Source: Lachnospiraceae bacterium | Lineage (GTDB): Bacteria; Bacillota; Clostridia; Lachnospirales; Lachnospiraceae | NCBI GenBank assembly: GCA_017513005.1 | Contig: JAFWDM010000028.1 | Location: 1 to 54,726, forward strand | DNA: 54,726 nucleotides | Direction: 5' to 3' | Shown: piece after piece, positions 1-7,156 of the stretch | Layout of the letters: the number at the start of each line of letters is the position of its first letter | Position numbering within the stretch: the first letter of the stretch is position 1 | Position numbers and translations under genes: made by a program | Notes under the pieces: generated by a model | Database searches by the model: none | The model's input: the letters and a program-made list of their open reading frames with translations, nothing else | What the model was told of the DNA's origin: nothing

Positions 1-66
1 AACCACATCACCCTGTGGGTGTTTTGTAAATGAAGGAAAAACCATCAAGAAAGCCTGTATTTATAA

Positions 67-207
67 GGGCTGACGGAGTTTACACAATTTGAGTTTCACG
101 GATTAAGGGAAAAGGATATAGAGGAGCTTCGCCCGATTTGGGAGGCGGTAAAGGCTGCTGCACCGGAGTACGACAGGGATACGATCCTTACAGCATTACA
201 GAAATAA
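67..207 (+). pseudogene. possible 3' remnant of an unidentified gene
   Basis: An open frame of 46 codons ends at the TAA at 205-207. Its peptide is charged and helical in character and ends DTILTALQK, which looks like a genuine protein C-terminus. The same frame is closed upstream by stops at 31-33 and 64-66. A second frame (30-92) gives a coding-like short peptide, so the piece may be a frameshifted gene end. No family is recognised. The terminator-like hairpin directly after it supports a former gene end. Confidence 0.3.
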
Positions 208-213
208 ACATCG

Positions 214-267
214 AAGAACCGGCACTGTTGCAGGCGGCATAAAGCCTGTTGCGACAGTGCCGGTTTT
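214..267 (+). terminator. hairpin with T-run, repeat copy 1
   Basis: Arms AACCGGCACTGT and ACAGTGCCGGTT pair around a second inner stem (GCAGGC / GCCTGTTGC region) and are followed by T6. It resembles a rho-independent terminator for the gene fragment before it. A close relative lies at 4891-4947, after ttdB, so the two hairpins bracket the tartrate locus. Confidence 0.6.
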
Positions 268-368
268 TTGAGGCATTTGGCCGCTGTCTTGTGGCAGTCA
301 ATCTGCCTGTGGTACTATTGGGGGGAAGTTCAGCGAAGCCCGGCAAAGTGCGGAGGGAGAAGGTGTCT

Positions 369-1238
369 ATGAAACTGGTCCAATTGGAATATTTTTGCGC
401 AGTTTGCCGCTATCACAGCATCACGCGCGCTGCGGAGGAGCTGTATGTGACGCAGCCGACGATCTCGGTGGCCATCCGTGAGCTGGAAAAGGAGCTGAAG
501 CTCAGGCTATTTCACCATGAAAAGAACAGGATCTCTCTTACCCGGGAGGGGGAGGCTTTTTATAAGCGCGCGGATGCGGTCCTGCGGGAGACGAGGGCGA
601 TGGTGACAGAGTTCTCTTCGTTGGGAGAAACGGAAAAGGCCATTCGTATCGGAATACCTCCTCTTATCAGCACCCTGTTTTTTCCCGCGCTGACGGACGG
701 CTTTCAGGAAAAGACAGGGCTTCCGGTCCAGTTGATGGAATACGGCTCCGTCAAGGCATGCAGCATGGTGCAGGCGGAGGAACTGGATGCTGCCCTGGTC
801 AACATGGATTTTTACAATATCGACCAGTTCAATTCGCAGGTCCTGATGGAGGACTCCTATGTCTACTGCGTTGGGCGCAGTCACCGCTATGCGCGGGAGA
901 AGTCGATCACCTTTGAAATGCTGAAGGAAGAAAAGATCATTCTCTTCAACACGGATTCCGTCCAGAACGAGACGGTCCGGAGCCGCTATGCAGCCATGGG
1001 ACTGACGCCGGAAGTCATCGCCTACACCAGTCAGCTCTATACCATCCTGAACTTCCTGCGCGGCGGCAGCTGCGGGGCCTTCCTGTATTCCGGCCTCCCG
1101 GTAAATCCCAGGGATTTTGTTCAGATTTCCATCCATCCTGAGATCACCAGCAATTTCGGCGTGATCTGGAAGAAGGGCGTCTTCATACCGGAACGCACGA
1201 TGAAATTTATTGACTATGTCAGGAAATACCGTTCATAA
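369..1238 (+). CDS. LysR-family transcriptional regulator (TtdR-like)
   Basis: A 289-residue LysR-type regulator. Residues 1-60 form the winged HTH (LEYFCAVCRYHSITRAAEEL, then TQPTISVAIRELE), followed by a linker helix and a periplasmic-binding-like effector domain. The ATG at 369 is chosen because GGAGGGAG lies about 11 bases upstream and the protein then begins exactly at the LysR HTH; the open frame extends 40 codons further 5' without family similarity. It lies directly upstream of the transporter and dehydratase genes, the arrangement of TtdR with ttdABT in Escherichia coli, so activation by tartrate or a related dicarboxylate is inferred. A terminator follows, so it is probably its own transcript. 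Confidence 0.85.
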   Translation: MKLVQLEYFCAVCRYHSITRAAEELYVTQPTISVAIRELEKELKLRLFHHEKNRISLTREGEAFYKRADAVLRETRAMVTEFSSLGETEKAIRIGIPPLISTLFFPALTDGFQEKTGLPVQLMEYGSVKACSMVQAEELDAALVNMDFYNIDQFNSQVLMEDSYVYCVGRSHRYAREKSITFEMLKEEKIILFNTDSVQNETVRSRYAAMGLTPEVIAYTSQLYTILNFLRGGSCGAFLYSGLPVNPRDFVQISIHPEITSNFGVIWKKGVFIPERTMKFIDYVRKYRS

Positions 1239-1265
1239 TGTTTTGATTATATGATGTGATCAAAA

Positions 1266-1305
1266 GCGGATGCAGTCCCGGAAACCCGGTGACTGCATCC
1301 GCTTT
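1266..1305 (+). terminator. rho-independent terminator of the LysR gene
   Basis: Perfect 12-base arms GCGGATGCAGTC (1266-1277) and GACTGCATCCGC (1291-1302) are followed by TTTCT. It lies 28 bases after the LysR stop codon. Confidence 0.75.
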
Positions 1306-1391
1306 CTGCTGCCCGGGGCTTCAGCAGGGCATGGTGCCGGAAGGCTTCTGCAGCTTAAATGTTACAGTTCACGAGACACCGGATTCGCCGT

Positions 1392-1510
1392 GTTTTTGTG
1401 CGCTTAGGCGCACAAAAACCGGAGTTCTGCGGCGAAAATCCCGTTGCGTAAGCGATTTGGAATGGGATTTTCGCAAGCTGTTGTACACGCCCTTTGATGG
1501 GGCATGTACA
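1392..1510 (+). other. three consecutive perfect inverted repeats in the leader before the transporter gene
   Basis: Three stems lie within 119 bases: 1392-1403 with 1408-1419 (12 bases, loop TTAG), 1432-1442 with 1464-1474 (11 bases), and 1482-1492 with 1499-1510 (TGTACA-CGCCC type). None is followed by a clear T-run. Together with the rest of 1239-1716 they fill a 478-base gap that holds no gene. Confidence 0.6.
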
Positions 1511-1552
1511 GCGATCATAAAATTTAACTATACTATTCTAAAAACACACAAA

Positions 1553-1581
1553 TTTACTTTATTCCACTCATCAAATACAAT
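1553..1581 (+). promoter_or_regulatory. candidate sigma-A promoter of the ttd genes
   Basis: TTTACT (1553-1558) and TACAAT (1576-1581) are separated by 17 bases, about 135 bases upstream of the transporter start. The AT-rich DNA just upstream (1520-1552) is the natural place for LysR binding, but no clear T-N11-A box with dyad symmetry was found. Confidence 0.45.
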
Positions 1582-1716
1582 AAGGGCAGATCAGATGAAT
1601 CCGGCCGGATCATTCTCTACGGACATCACAGAAGAGACCTGAAGATATTCCAGTTCTGAAAACAGTGCAGACCAACTGTAAGGAAACACTCTGTCATGTG
1701 AGGAGGAGAAAAAATC

Positions 1717-2988
1717 ATGAGTCCAGCCACTATAACCCTGCTTTTTCTGGCATTTGCCATAGTCATGTTTGTCACTGAAAAGATTCCGCTGGGCCTGACG
1801 TCCATGATCGTCTGTGTCGGCCTCTGCGTCACGGGCGTCCTGGACGTCAAGACAGCCTTCTCGGGCTTCATCGATTCCAACGTCATTCTCTTTGTCGCCA
1901 TGTTCATCGTCGGCGGGGCCTTCTTTGAGACAGGCATGGCCAACGAGATCGGCGGGCTCGTCACGAAGTTTGCCAGGACAGAGCGCAGCCTGATCGTCGC
2001 TATCATGGTCATCGTCGGCCTCATGAGCGGCGTCCTCTCCAACACCGGCACGGCTGCCGTCCTGATCCCGGTCGTCATCGGGATCGCGGCCAAGTCCGGC
2101 TTCAGGCGCTCCCGCCTGCTCATGCCCCTGGTCTTCGCGGCGGCCATGGGCGGCAACCTCTCCCTGATCGGCGCGCCCGGCAACATGATCGCCCAGTCGG
2201 CCCTGGAGCCCCTGGGACTCAAGTTCGGATTCTTTGAATATGCGGTCGTCGGTCTGCCTCTTCTGGCCTGCGGCATCCTCTTCTATGCAACCATCGGTTT
2301 CCGCCTCCTGCCTAACCACGAGACCACCGATGACGGCGGCTCTGTCTTTGACGATCAGAAGGATTTTTCCAAAGTCCCTCAATGGAAAAAGACCCTGTCC
2401 CTGGTTATCCTGATCGCCACCCTGGCGGCTATGATCTTTGAAGACCAGATCGGCATCAGACTCTGTATTTCCGGCTGCGCCGGCGCCATTCTCCTGATCC
2501 TGACCGGCGTCATCTCCGAGAAGGAGGCGCTGAAGTCCATAGACCTCAAGACCATCTTCCTCTTCGGCGGCACCCTTTCCCTGGCGGCAGCCCTGCAGGA
2601 CACCGGCGCTGGCGAGATGATCGCAAATAAGGTCATCGGAGCCCTGGGAGCCACCCCCTCCCCACTGCTCTTCACCTTCGTCGTCTTCATTCTCTGCTGC
2701 GTCATGACCAACTTTATGTCCAACACGGCGACGACCGCCCTGATGGCACCCATTTGTCTCTCCATAGCCCAGGGTATGGGCGCAGATCCAAGAGCAGTAC
2801 TCATGGCATGTGTCATCGGCGGCTCCTGTGCCTATGCCACCCCGATCGGCATGCCCGCCAACACCATGGTCGTCGGCGCCGGAAATTACAAGTTTATGGA
2901 TTATGTAAAGTCCGGCCTGCCCCTGATCGTCATCGCGACCATCGTCAGCATGATCATCCTGCCGATTGCCTTCCCCTTCTATCCGTAA
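1717..2988 (+). CDS. SLC13/DASS-family anion permease, probable tartrate or dicarboxylate transporter
   Basis: A 423-residue polytopic membrane protein, almost wholly hydrophobic. Two SNT motifs typical of the divalent anion:sodium symporter family are present, SNTGTAAVLIP in the first half and SNTATTALMAPIC in the second; in structurally known family members these helical-hairpin tips bind sodium and substrate. AGGAGGAG lies 10 bases before the ATG. It is followed by ttdA and ttdB on the same strand, so it is inferred to import tartrate, possibly by exchange for succinate as E. coli TtdT does. It is shorter than TtdT (about 490 residues). Other dicarboxylates are possible substrates. Confidence 0.8.
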   Translation: MSPATITLLFLAFAIVMFVTEKIPLGLTSMIVCVGLCVTGVLDVKTAFSGFIDSNVILFVAMFIVGGAFFETGMANEIGGLVTKFARTERSLIVAIMVIVGLMSGVLSNTGTAAVLIPVVIGIAAKSGFRRSRLLMPLVFAAAMGGNLSLIGAPGNMIAQSALEPLGLKFGFFEYAVVGLPLLACGILFYATIGFRLLPNHETTDDGGSVFDDQKDFSKVPQWKKTLSLVILIATLAAMIFEDQIGIRLCISGCAGAILLILTGVISEKEALKSIDLKTIFLFGGTLSLAAALQDTGAGEMIANKVIGALGATPSPLLFTFVVFILCCVMTNFMSNTATTALMAPICLSIAQGMGADPRAVLMACVIGGSCAYATPIGMPANTMVVGAGNYKFMDYVKSGLPLIVIATIVSMIILPIAFPFYP

Positions 2989-3067
2989 GCCTGTAAGCGG
3001 AAAATGCAGGCACAAAACAGAGTATGCAGATTGGGGCATACAGGTTGGAAACAGGAAAGAATAATCA

Positions 3068-3084
3068 GGATCCCGCAGGGATCC
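3068..3084 (+). other. small hairpin just before the ttdA ribosome binding site
   Basis: GGATCCC, loop GCA, GGGATCC: a perfect 7-base stem ending shortly before the AAGGAG that serves ttdA. It could protect the processed 5' end or modulate translation; no direct evidence for either. Confidence 0.4.
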
Positions 3085-3102
3085 CTCAGAAAGGAGTAAC
3101 CT

Positions 3103-4014
3103 ATGACACACGAAGAACAGCTTAAGAAACTGAAGGATATCATGGCACAGTTCGTCGGCTTTACCGGCATCAAGCTGCCGGACGACGTCATTGCCAAGCT
3201 CAAAGAGCTCAGCGAAAAAGAGACAGATCCCATGCCGAAGACCATCTATGAGACCATGTTCCGCAACCAGGAGCTGGCCGTCAGGCTCGGCCGCCCCTCC
3301 TGCCAGGACACCGGGGTCCTCCAGTTCTGGGTCAGGTGCGGCACACAGTTCCCCTACATCGATGACCTGGAGGTCCTGCTCAAGGAGGCCGTCGTCCAGG
3401 CGACCTTTGACACCCCCTTGCGCCACAACTCGGTCCAGACCTTTGACGAGTACAACACCGGCAAAAACGTCGGCAAGGGCACACCGACTGTCTGGTGGGA
3501 CATCGTACCCCACTCCGACAAATGTGAGATCTACACCTATATGGCGGGCGGTGGCTGCACCCTTCCCGGCAACGCGACCGTCCTCATGCCCGGCGAAGGC
3601 TACGAAGGCATCACCAAATTCGTCCTGGACCGCATGACGACCTATGGACTCAACGCCTGTCCGCCTCTCCTGGTGGGCGTCGGCGTCGGAACCTCCGTCG
3701 AGACCGCAGCCCTCAATTCCAAGAAAGCCCTGATGCGCCCCATCGGGTCCCACAATGACAACGCCAATGCGGCCAAGATGGAGAAGCTCCTTGAAGACGG
3801 CATTAATGCCATCGGCCTGGGCCCCCAGGGCATGGGCGGAAAGTACTCTGTCATGGGTGTCAACATCGAAAATACAGCCAGACACCCCTCCGCCATCGGC
3901 GTCGCAGTCAACGTCGGCTGCTGGAGCCACCGCAGAGGCCACATCGTCTTTGACAAAGACCTCAACTTCACCGTGGATACGCACACCGGATTTGAACCGT
4001 ACATAAACACATAA
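3103..4014 (+). CDS. ttdA: L(+)-tartrate dehydratase alpha subunit (class I fumarase family)
   Basis: A 303-residue protein, the same length as E. coli TtdA. It belongs to the Fe-S class I fumarase/tartrate dehydratase family and, with TtdB, would dehydrate L(+)-tartrate to oxaloacetate in the cytoplasm. The three cysteines expected to hold the [4Fe-4S] cluster are visible: C67 in SCQDTG, C186 in NACPP and C273 in GCWSHRRG. The conserved PLRHN, GGGCTLPG and GVGVGTSVETAA segments are also present. AAGGAG lies 8 bases upstream of the ATG. A two-subunit anaerobic fumarase is the main alternative; the LysR and DASS neighbours favour tartrate. Confidence 0.85.
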   Translation: MTHEEQLKKLKDIMAQFVGFTGIKLPDDVIAKLKELSEKETDPMPKTIYETMFRNQELAVRLGRPSCQDTGVLQFWVRCGTQFPYIDDLEVLLKEAVVQATFDTPLRHNSVQTFDEYNTGKNVGKGTPTVWWDIVPHSDKCEIYTYMAGGGCTLPGNATVLMPGEGYEGITKFVLDRMTTYGLNACPPLLVGVGVGTSVETAALNSKKALMRPIGSHNDNANAAKMEKLLEDGINAIGLGPQGMGGKYSVMGVNIENTARHPSAIGVAVNVGCWSHRRGHIVFDKDLNFTVDTHTGFEPYINT

Positions 4015-4108
4015 ATGCTCTCACCGGAATCCGGCAGTGAAAGTGAAAAGGAACCCATCAGAAAAAACAGTCAGGAGAGCGTGAAATCTCCGGAATGAGA
4101 GGTATAAA

Positions 4109-4738
4109 ATGGCAGTAGAAATCAGAGAGGGCAAAAAGATCCTGGTTACTCCCGTTTCTGCGGAGGACCTGAAAGATATCCATATCGGCGACATCATATA
4201 CCTGACAGGCGACCTGACCACCTGCCGCGACGTGGCCCACCGCCGCGTGGTGGAAGAGGGCAGACAGATCCCCGTGGACGTCAGAGACGCCGCGATCCTC
4301 CACGCGGGCCCGATCATCCGCCCCCTGGGCGATGAAAAATATGAGATGGTCTCCGTCGGACCGACCACCTCCATGCGTATGGAGAAATTTGAGTACGAAT
4401 TCGTCAAGACCACCGGCGTCCGCGTCATCCTGGGCAAGGGCGGCATGAAGGAAAATACCGAGCGCGCCTGCAAAGAATTCGGCGCCATCCACTGCGTATT
4501 CCCCGCCGGCAACGCCGTCGTCGCAGCAACCGAGGTCGAAGAAATCGTCGAAGCCCAGTGGAAGGACCTGGGCATGCCGGAGACCCTCTGGCACAGCCAC
4601 GTCAAAGAATTCGGCCCCCTGATCGTCTCCATCGATTCCTATGGAAGAAATTATTTCGAGGAGAAGAAAGTGGAGTATAATCAGAAGAAGGACGAGCAGG
4701 TGGAACTGATCAGCCAGCAGGTCGGATTCATCAAATAA
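4109..4738 (+). CDS. ttdB: L(+)-tartrate dehydratase beta subunit
   Basis: A 209-residue protein matching the swivelling beta domain of class I fumarases and TtdB (about 200 residues). Visible family segments are [10 protein letters not shown] with TCRDVAHRR near the start, HAGPI, the [12 protein letters not shown] catalytic-loop region, and VILGKGGM. It forms the active enzyme with TtdA, supplying substrate-binding residues. It lies 94 bases after ttdA with its own GAGAGG site, as the third gene of the same operon. The C-terminal tail after YGRNYFEEK is charged and a little longer than in E. coli. Confidence 0.85.
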   Translation: MAVEIREGKKILVTPVSAEDLKDIHIGDIIYLTGDLTTCRDVAHRRVVEEGRQIPVDVRDAAILHAGPIIRPLGDEKYEMVSVGPTTSMRMEKFEYEFVKTTGVRVILGKGGMKENTERACKEFGAIHCVFPAGNAVVAATEVEEIVEAQWKDLGMPETLWHSHVKEFGPLIVSIDSYGRNYFEEKKVEYNQKKDEQVELISQQVGFIK

Positions 4739-4765
4739 GAGCGGCAGTTGCAATGCCGGGAAAGG

Positions 4766-4872
4766 TGTCAAAAGGGACGGTTCTTTTTGACACTTTTCTG
4801 CTAAAGAGTACGGTGATTTGTTTTGCAGAATGCGGGCTCTGACAAAAAGAACCGTCCCCTCTGACACCCTTT
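4766..4872. repeat. pair of inverted REP-like palindromes with a GGGACGGTTC core
   Basis: The first element (about 4766-4795) has arms GTGTCAAAA / TTTTGACAC around GGGACGGTTC. The second (about 4842-4868) is the same element in reverse, with core GAACCGTCCC. Short CTTTGACAC direct repeats follow it. This core with GTGTCA/TGACAC ends is a familiar intergenic palindrome of Clostridia, often linked to REP-associated (Y1/RAYT-type) transposases. No transposase is present here. Confidence 0.65.
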
Positions 4873-4890
4873 GACACCCTTTGACACATC

Positions 4891-4947
4891 AAAGAACCGG
4901 CACTATCGCAGGCGGCATAAAGCCCGTTGCGATAGTGCCGGTTTTTC
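4891..4947 (+). terminator. terminator hairpin after ttdB, repeat copy 2
   Basis: AACCGGCACTAT and ATAGTGCCGGTT arms surround an inner GCAGGCGGCATAAAGCC segment shared almost exactly with the hairpin at 214-267, followed by T5. It probably terminates the ttd operon. Base changes on opposite arms (GT/AC against AT/AT) keep the stem paired in both copies. Confidence 0.6.
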
Positions 4948-5004
4948 ATCTTTCCTGCGCCGTGATCACTGCCGGTTTTTCATCTTTCCTGCGCTGTGAT
5001 CACT
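4937..5004. repeat. 34-base tandem duplication
   Basis: Two head-to-tail copies (4937-4970 and 4971-5004) differ at one base. Each starts with GCCGGTTTTTCATC, the tail of the terminator hairpin, and the second copy ends inside the last codons of the minus-strand DUF975 gene. Confidence 0.85.
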
Positions 5005-5704
5005 GGTGGTTCCGGATCGCATTGTAGAGGGCGGCGTCCGCATTGTTTTTATAGGGGCGGGTCCAGAAGACGTCCACCAGCCCCAGTGTGATGATGCCCA
5101 GAAGCTCCCATCCGAGGAAGGAAAGGTCATAGACGAAGGCCGCCCACTTGTGGCCTTTCATCAGTTGTCTGGACAGGGTGATCACTTCCCCGGGCTTAAG
5201 GTCTGGCTCATCTACGATGAGATAGGGGACCAGCCTGTAGGAATAGGCTTTGATCAGCCCCGGAATGATCAGAAGTATGCACCACAGAGCGGTGTAGAGG
5301 TCTGTCAGGAAGAGGGTCAGAAAGGTCCTTCCATATCGTGAAAAGCCCGTCATGATCATGTCCAGGGATGTGTCCGGGCTGTACTGATTTTTCTCGAAAA
5401 ACTGGTAGCAGCCAACCTTCAGGGGGTTGTAAAGGAAGATGCGCAGCAGCAGCGAAACGATGATAACAGCGAGGATAGCGCCTGCGATGATCGCGATGAG
5501 GGCGGGAGGGAGCTCGGGTATGGAGCCGGAGGCCTCCTCAAGAGACTGCTGCCCCTGTGTGCCGGGCGACCCTGAATTGACCCGCGCAGCGACGGCGGTA
5601 CCCCCGATGAGCAGGGAGAGCAGGAAGGATACGCCAACGCTCCTCCAGTAATTTGCCTTGAAGGCGGCTTTTCCGCCTGCCTTGATTTCCTGTCTGTTCC
5701 ACAT
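5000..5704 (-). CDS. DUF975 family integral membrane protein
   Basis: A 234-residue protein of the DUF975 family, widespread in Firmicutes and without assigned function. The N-terminus MWNRQEIKAGGKAAFKANYW is the family's amphipathic start, followed by about four to five membrane segments (around residues 17-40, 75-100, 130-155 and 190-215), with a small Gly/Ser/Pro-rich outside loop near residue 50. AAAGGGGA lies about 8 bases before the ATG. It stands alone on the minus strand, converging with the ttd operon. Localisation to the cytoplasmic membrane is clear; the role is unknown. Confidence 0.85.
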   Translation of the reverse strand: MWNRQEIKAGGKAAFKANYWRSVGVSFLLSLLIGGTAVAARVNSGSPGTQGQQSLEEASGSIPELPPALIAIIAGAILAVIIVSLLLRIFLYNPLKVGCYQFFEKNQYSPDTSLDMIMTGFSRYGRTFLTLFLTDLYTALWCILLIIPGLIKAYSYRLVPYLIVDEPDLKPGEVITLSRQLMKGHKWAAFVYDLSFLGWELLGIITLGLVDVFWTRPYKNNADAALYNAIRNHQ

Positions 5705-5914
5705 AGTATTTCCCCTTTCTGAACTGAAAAATGTGATGAATTACAGGGATTTGTCATACTCCCTTGCCTTTGCAGGGCGGTCTCCTTCGCTCTTCATAAA
5801 AAAGATATCATATAATATCCTGCCGGGCAAATCGTGCCGGGACCATCCTGAGGACAAAGCCTAAGGAATCAGGACACCGCCCAGGGTATTGAGAGCAGGT
5901 GGTACAGGTATATA

Positions 5915-5930
5915 TGGAAATATATTTCCA
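5915..5930. promoter_or_regulatory. 16-base perfect palindrome, candidate operator
   Basis: TGGAAATATATTTCCA is a perfect palindrome lying 8 bases upstream of the promoter of the HTH-Uma2 gene. A related half, GAAATAT, recurs at 5951-5957 between the promoter elements. Autoregulation by the HTH domain of that protein is inferred. Confidence 0.5.
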
Positions 5931-5938
5931 TTAAACGG

Positions 5939-5968
5939 TTGAATATTTCTGAAATATACGATATGATA
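5939..5968 (+). promoter_or_regulatory. promoter of the HTH-Uma2 gene
   Basis: TTGAAT (5939-5944) and TATGAT (5963-5968) are 18 bases apart, about 85 bases before the start codon at 6053. Confidence 0.5.
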
Positions 5969-6052
5969 TAGGGGGGGAGCAGAGACGGATGCCGGAAGGC
6001 AGATATGCGAGCTGTTTTTCATAAATACATGTGGGGAGAGGAGGCGTTCTCA

Positions 6053-6952
6053 ATGACAGTGGAAGAGATGAGGATCCAGAAGACCCGGCTGAGACTTACC
6101 TATGCAGAGATCGCGAAGCGGTCCGGTCTGCCGATCGGCACAGTACAGAAGGTTCTGACGGGCGCGACGGTTTCTCCAAGGCCGGAGACGCTCCGCAAAC
6201 TGGAAGAGACATTGGCCGACGGGAAGGAAACTCCGAAAAGGATACGGGGGAAAGCTGGTTTGCGGTATACGGACATTGCCGGCGCAGAAGAGACCCGCGG
6301 GCTTCTGGCAGAGCCGTCCCCTGCCTATGCGGCCGGAGCGCTTCATGCCCCCAACGGCAGAACCATTTTCGGCAACCCCCGCGGCCCCTATACCCTCGAT
6401 GAGTATTATGCGCTGCCGGATGACCTGAGAGTAGAGCTGATCGACGGGTATTTTTTCAGAATGGAAGCGCCATCATCCCTTCATCAGGAACTGCTGATCG
6501 AGCTCGCTTACAGATTCAAGGAGTATCAGAAAAGGAAAAGGCCGGATTGCCGTGTTTTTACGGCGCCCTTCGACGTGCAGCTGGATCAGGATCGGTTCAC
6601 CATGGTCCAGCCGGATATCTGTATCATCTGCGACAGGAGCAGAATCGTGCGAAAAGGGTGCTTTGGGGCACCTGACTTTGTCGTGGAGATCCTGTCGGAT
6701 TCGACCCGGACAAAAGACATGTATATGAAACTGGCAAAGTTCAAAAATGCCGGCGTCAAAGAATACTGGATTGTGGATCCCAAAAAGCAGAAGGTTCTGG
6801 CCTATTATTATGAGGATGAAGACCTGCCGGGAGTCTATGACTTTAATGCCTGTGTTCCCGTCGGGATCAGTGGAGGAGATCTGACAATCGACTTTGCGCA
6901 GATCAGGGAGGAACTCAGCTACCTGACAGAACGGCCGGAGGCGGAGGAATGA
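6053..6952 (+). CDS. Uma2-family (DUF820) PD-(D/E)XK nuclease with N-terminal HTH
   Basis: A 299-residue protein. Residues 11-38 form a lambda-repressor/resolvase-like HTH (LTYAEIAKRSGLPIGTVQKV), followed by a linker, then a Uma2 domain from about residue 112 (GPYTLDEYYALPDDLRVELIDG). Restriction-like core residues are visible: D188 in QPDI, E212 in FVVEILS, K226 in MKLAKF, and the KEYWIVDP strand. Uma2 proteins are putative endonucleases, mostly uncharacterised and common in cyanobacteria and Clostridia. The start at 6053 is set by GGAGAGGAGG 9 bases upstream; an in-frame ATG at 6005 lacks such a site. Its stop overlaps the start of the next ORF. Confidence 0.8.
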   Translation: MTVEEMRIQKTRLRLTYAEIAKRSGLPIGTVQKVLTGATVSPRPETLRKLEETLADGKETPKRIRGKAGLRYTDIAGAEETRGLLAEPSPAYAAGALHAPNGRTIFGNPRGPYTLDEYYALPDDLRVELIDGYFFRMEAPSSLHQELLIELAYRFKEYQKRKRPDCRVFTAPFDVQLDQDRFTMVQPDICIICDRSRIVRKGCFGAPDFVVEILSDSTRTKDMYMKLAKFKNAGVKEYWIVDPKKQKVLAYYYEDEDLPGVYDFNACVPVGISGGDLTIDFAQIREELSYLTERPEAEE

Positions 6953-7113
6953 ACACGGCGAACAGACTGCGGTTTTCTGAGGCCGAAACAGCGCTTTTTT
7001 TCATCCCCGATCATTCTGATTTTTGTTTTCGGTTTTTTGATGGAATTGAGGAGAATCAGCTGCTCATGGCAAAATACAATGCCAATAGGTATGTTGTACG
7101 AAAGCACTGGTAA
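6949..7113 (+). CDS. small ORF (54 aa) coupled to the Uma2 gene
   Basis: The ATG at 6949 overlaps the TGA of the nuclease gene (ATGA), with GGCGGAGGA directly upstream, the classic layout for coupled translation. The peptide starts MNTANRLRFS, contains a Phe-rich stretch (DHSDFCFRFFDG) and ends RYVVRKHW. No family is recognised. It could be a cognate small partner or inhibitor of the nuclease; the role is inference from coupling only. No T-rich terminator separates it from the recombinase gene, which starts 44 bases later. Confidence 0.55.
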   Translation: MNTANRLRFSEAETALFFIPDHSDFCFRFFDGIEENQLLMAKYNANRYVVRKHW

Positions 7114-7156
7114 ACAACTTAAGAGTTGATTATACAAAAGGACGAGGGACAGCATC

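Noticed and set aside
1591-3984. 797-codon open frame on the minus strand across the transporter and ttdA genes
   Set aside because: It lies wholly antisense to two well-recognised genes, has Asp/Gly/His-rich composition typical of the reverse strand of GC-rich coding DNA, and has no ribosome binding site.
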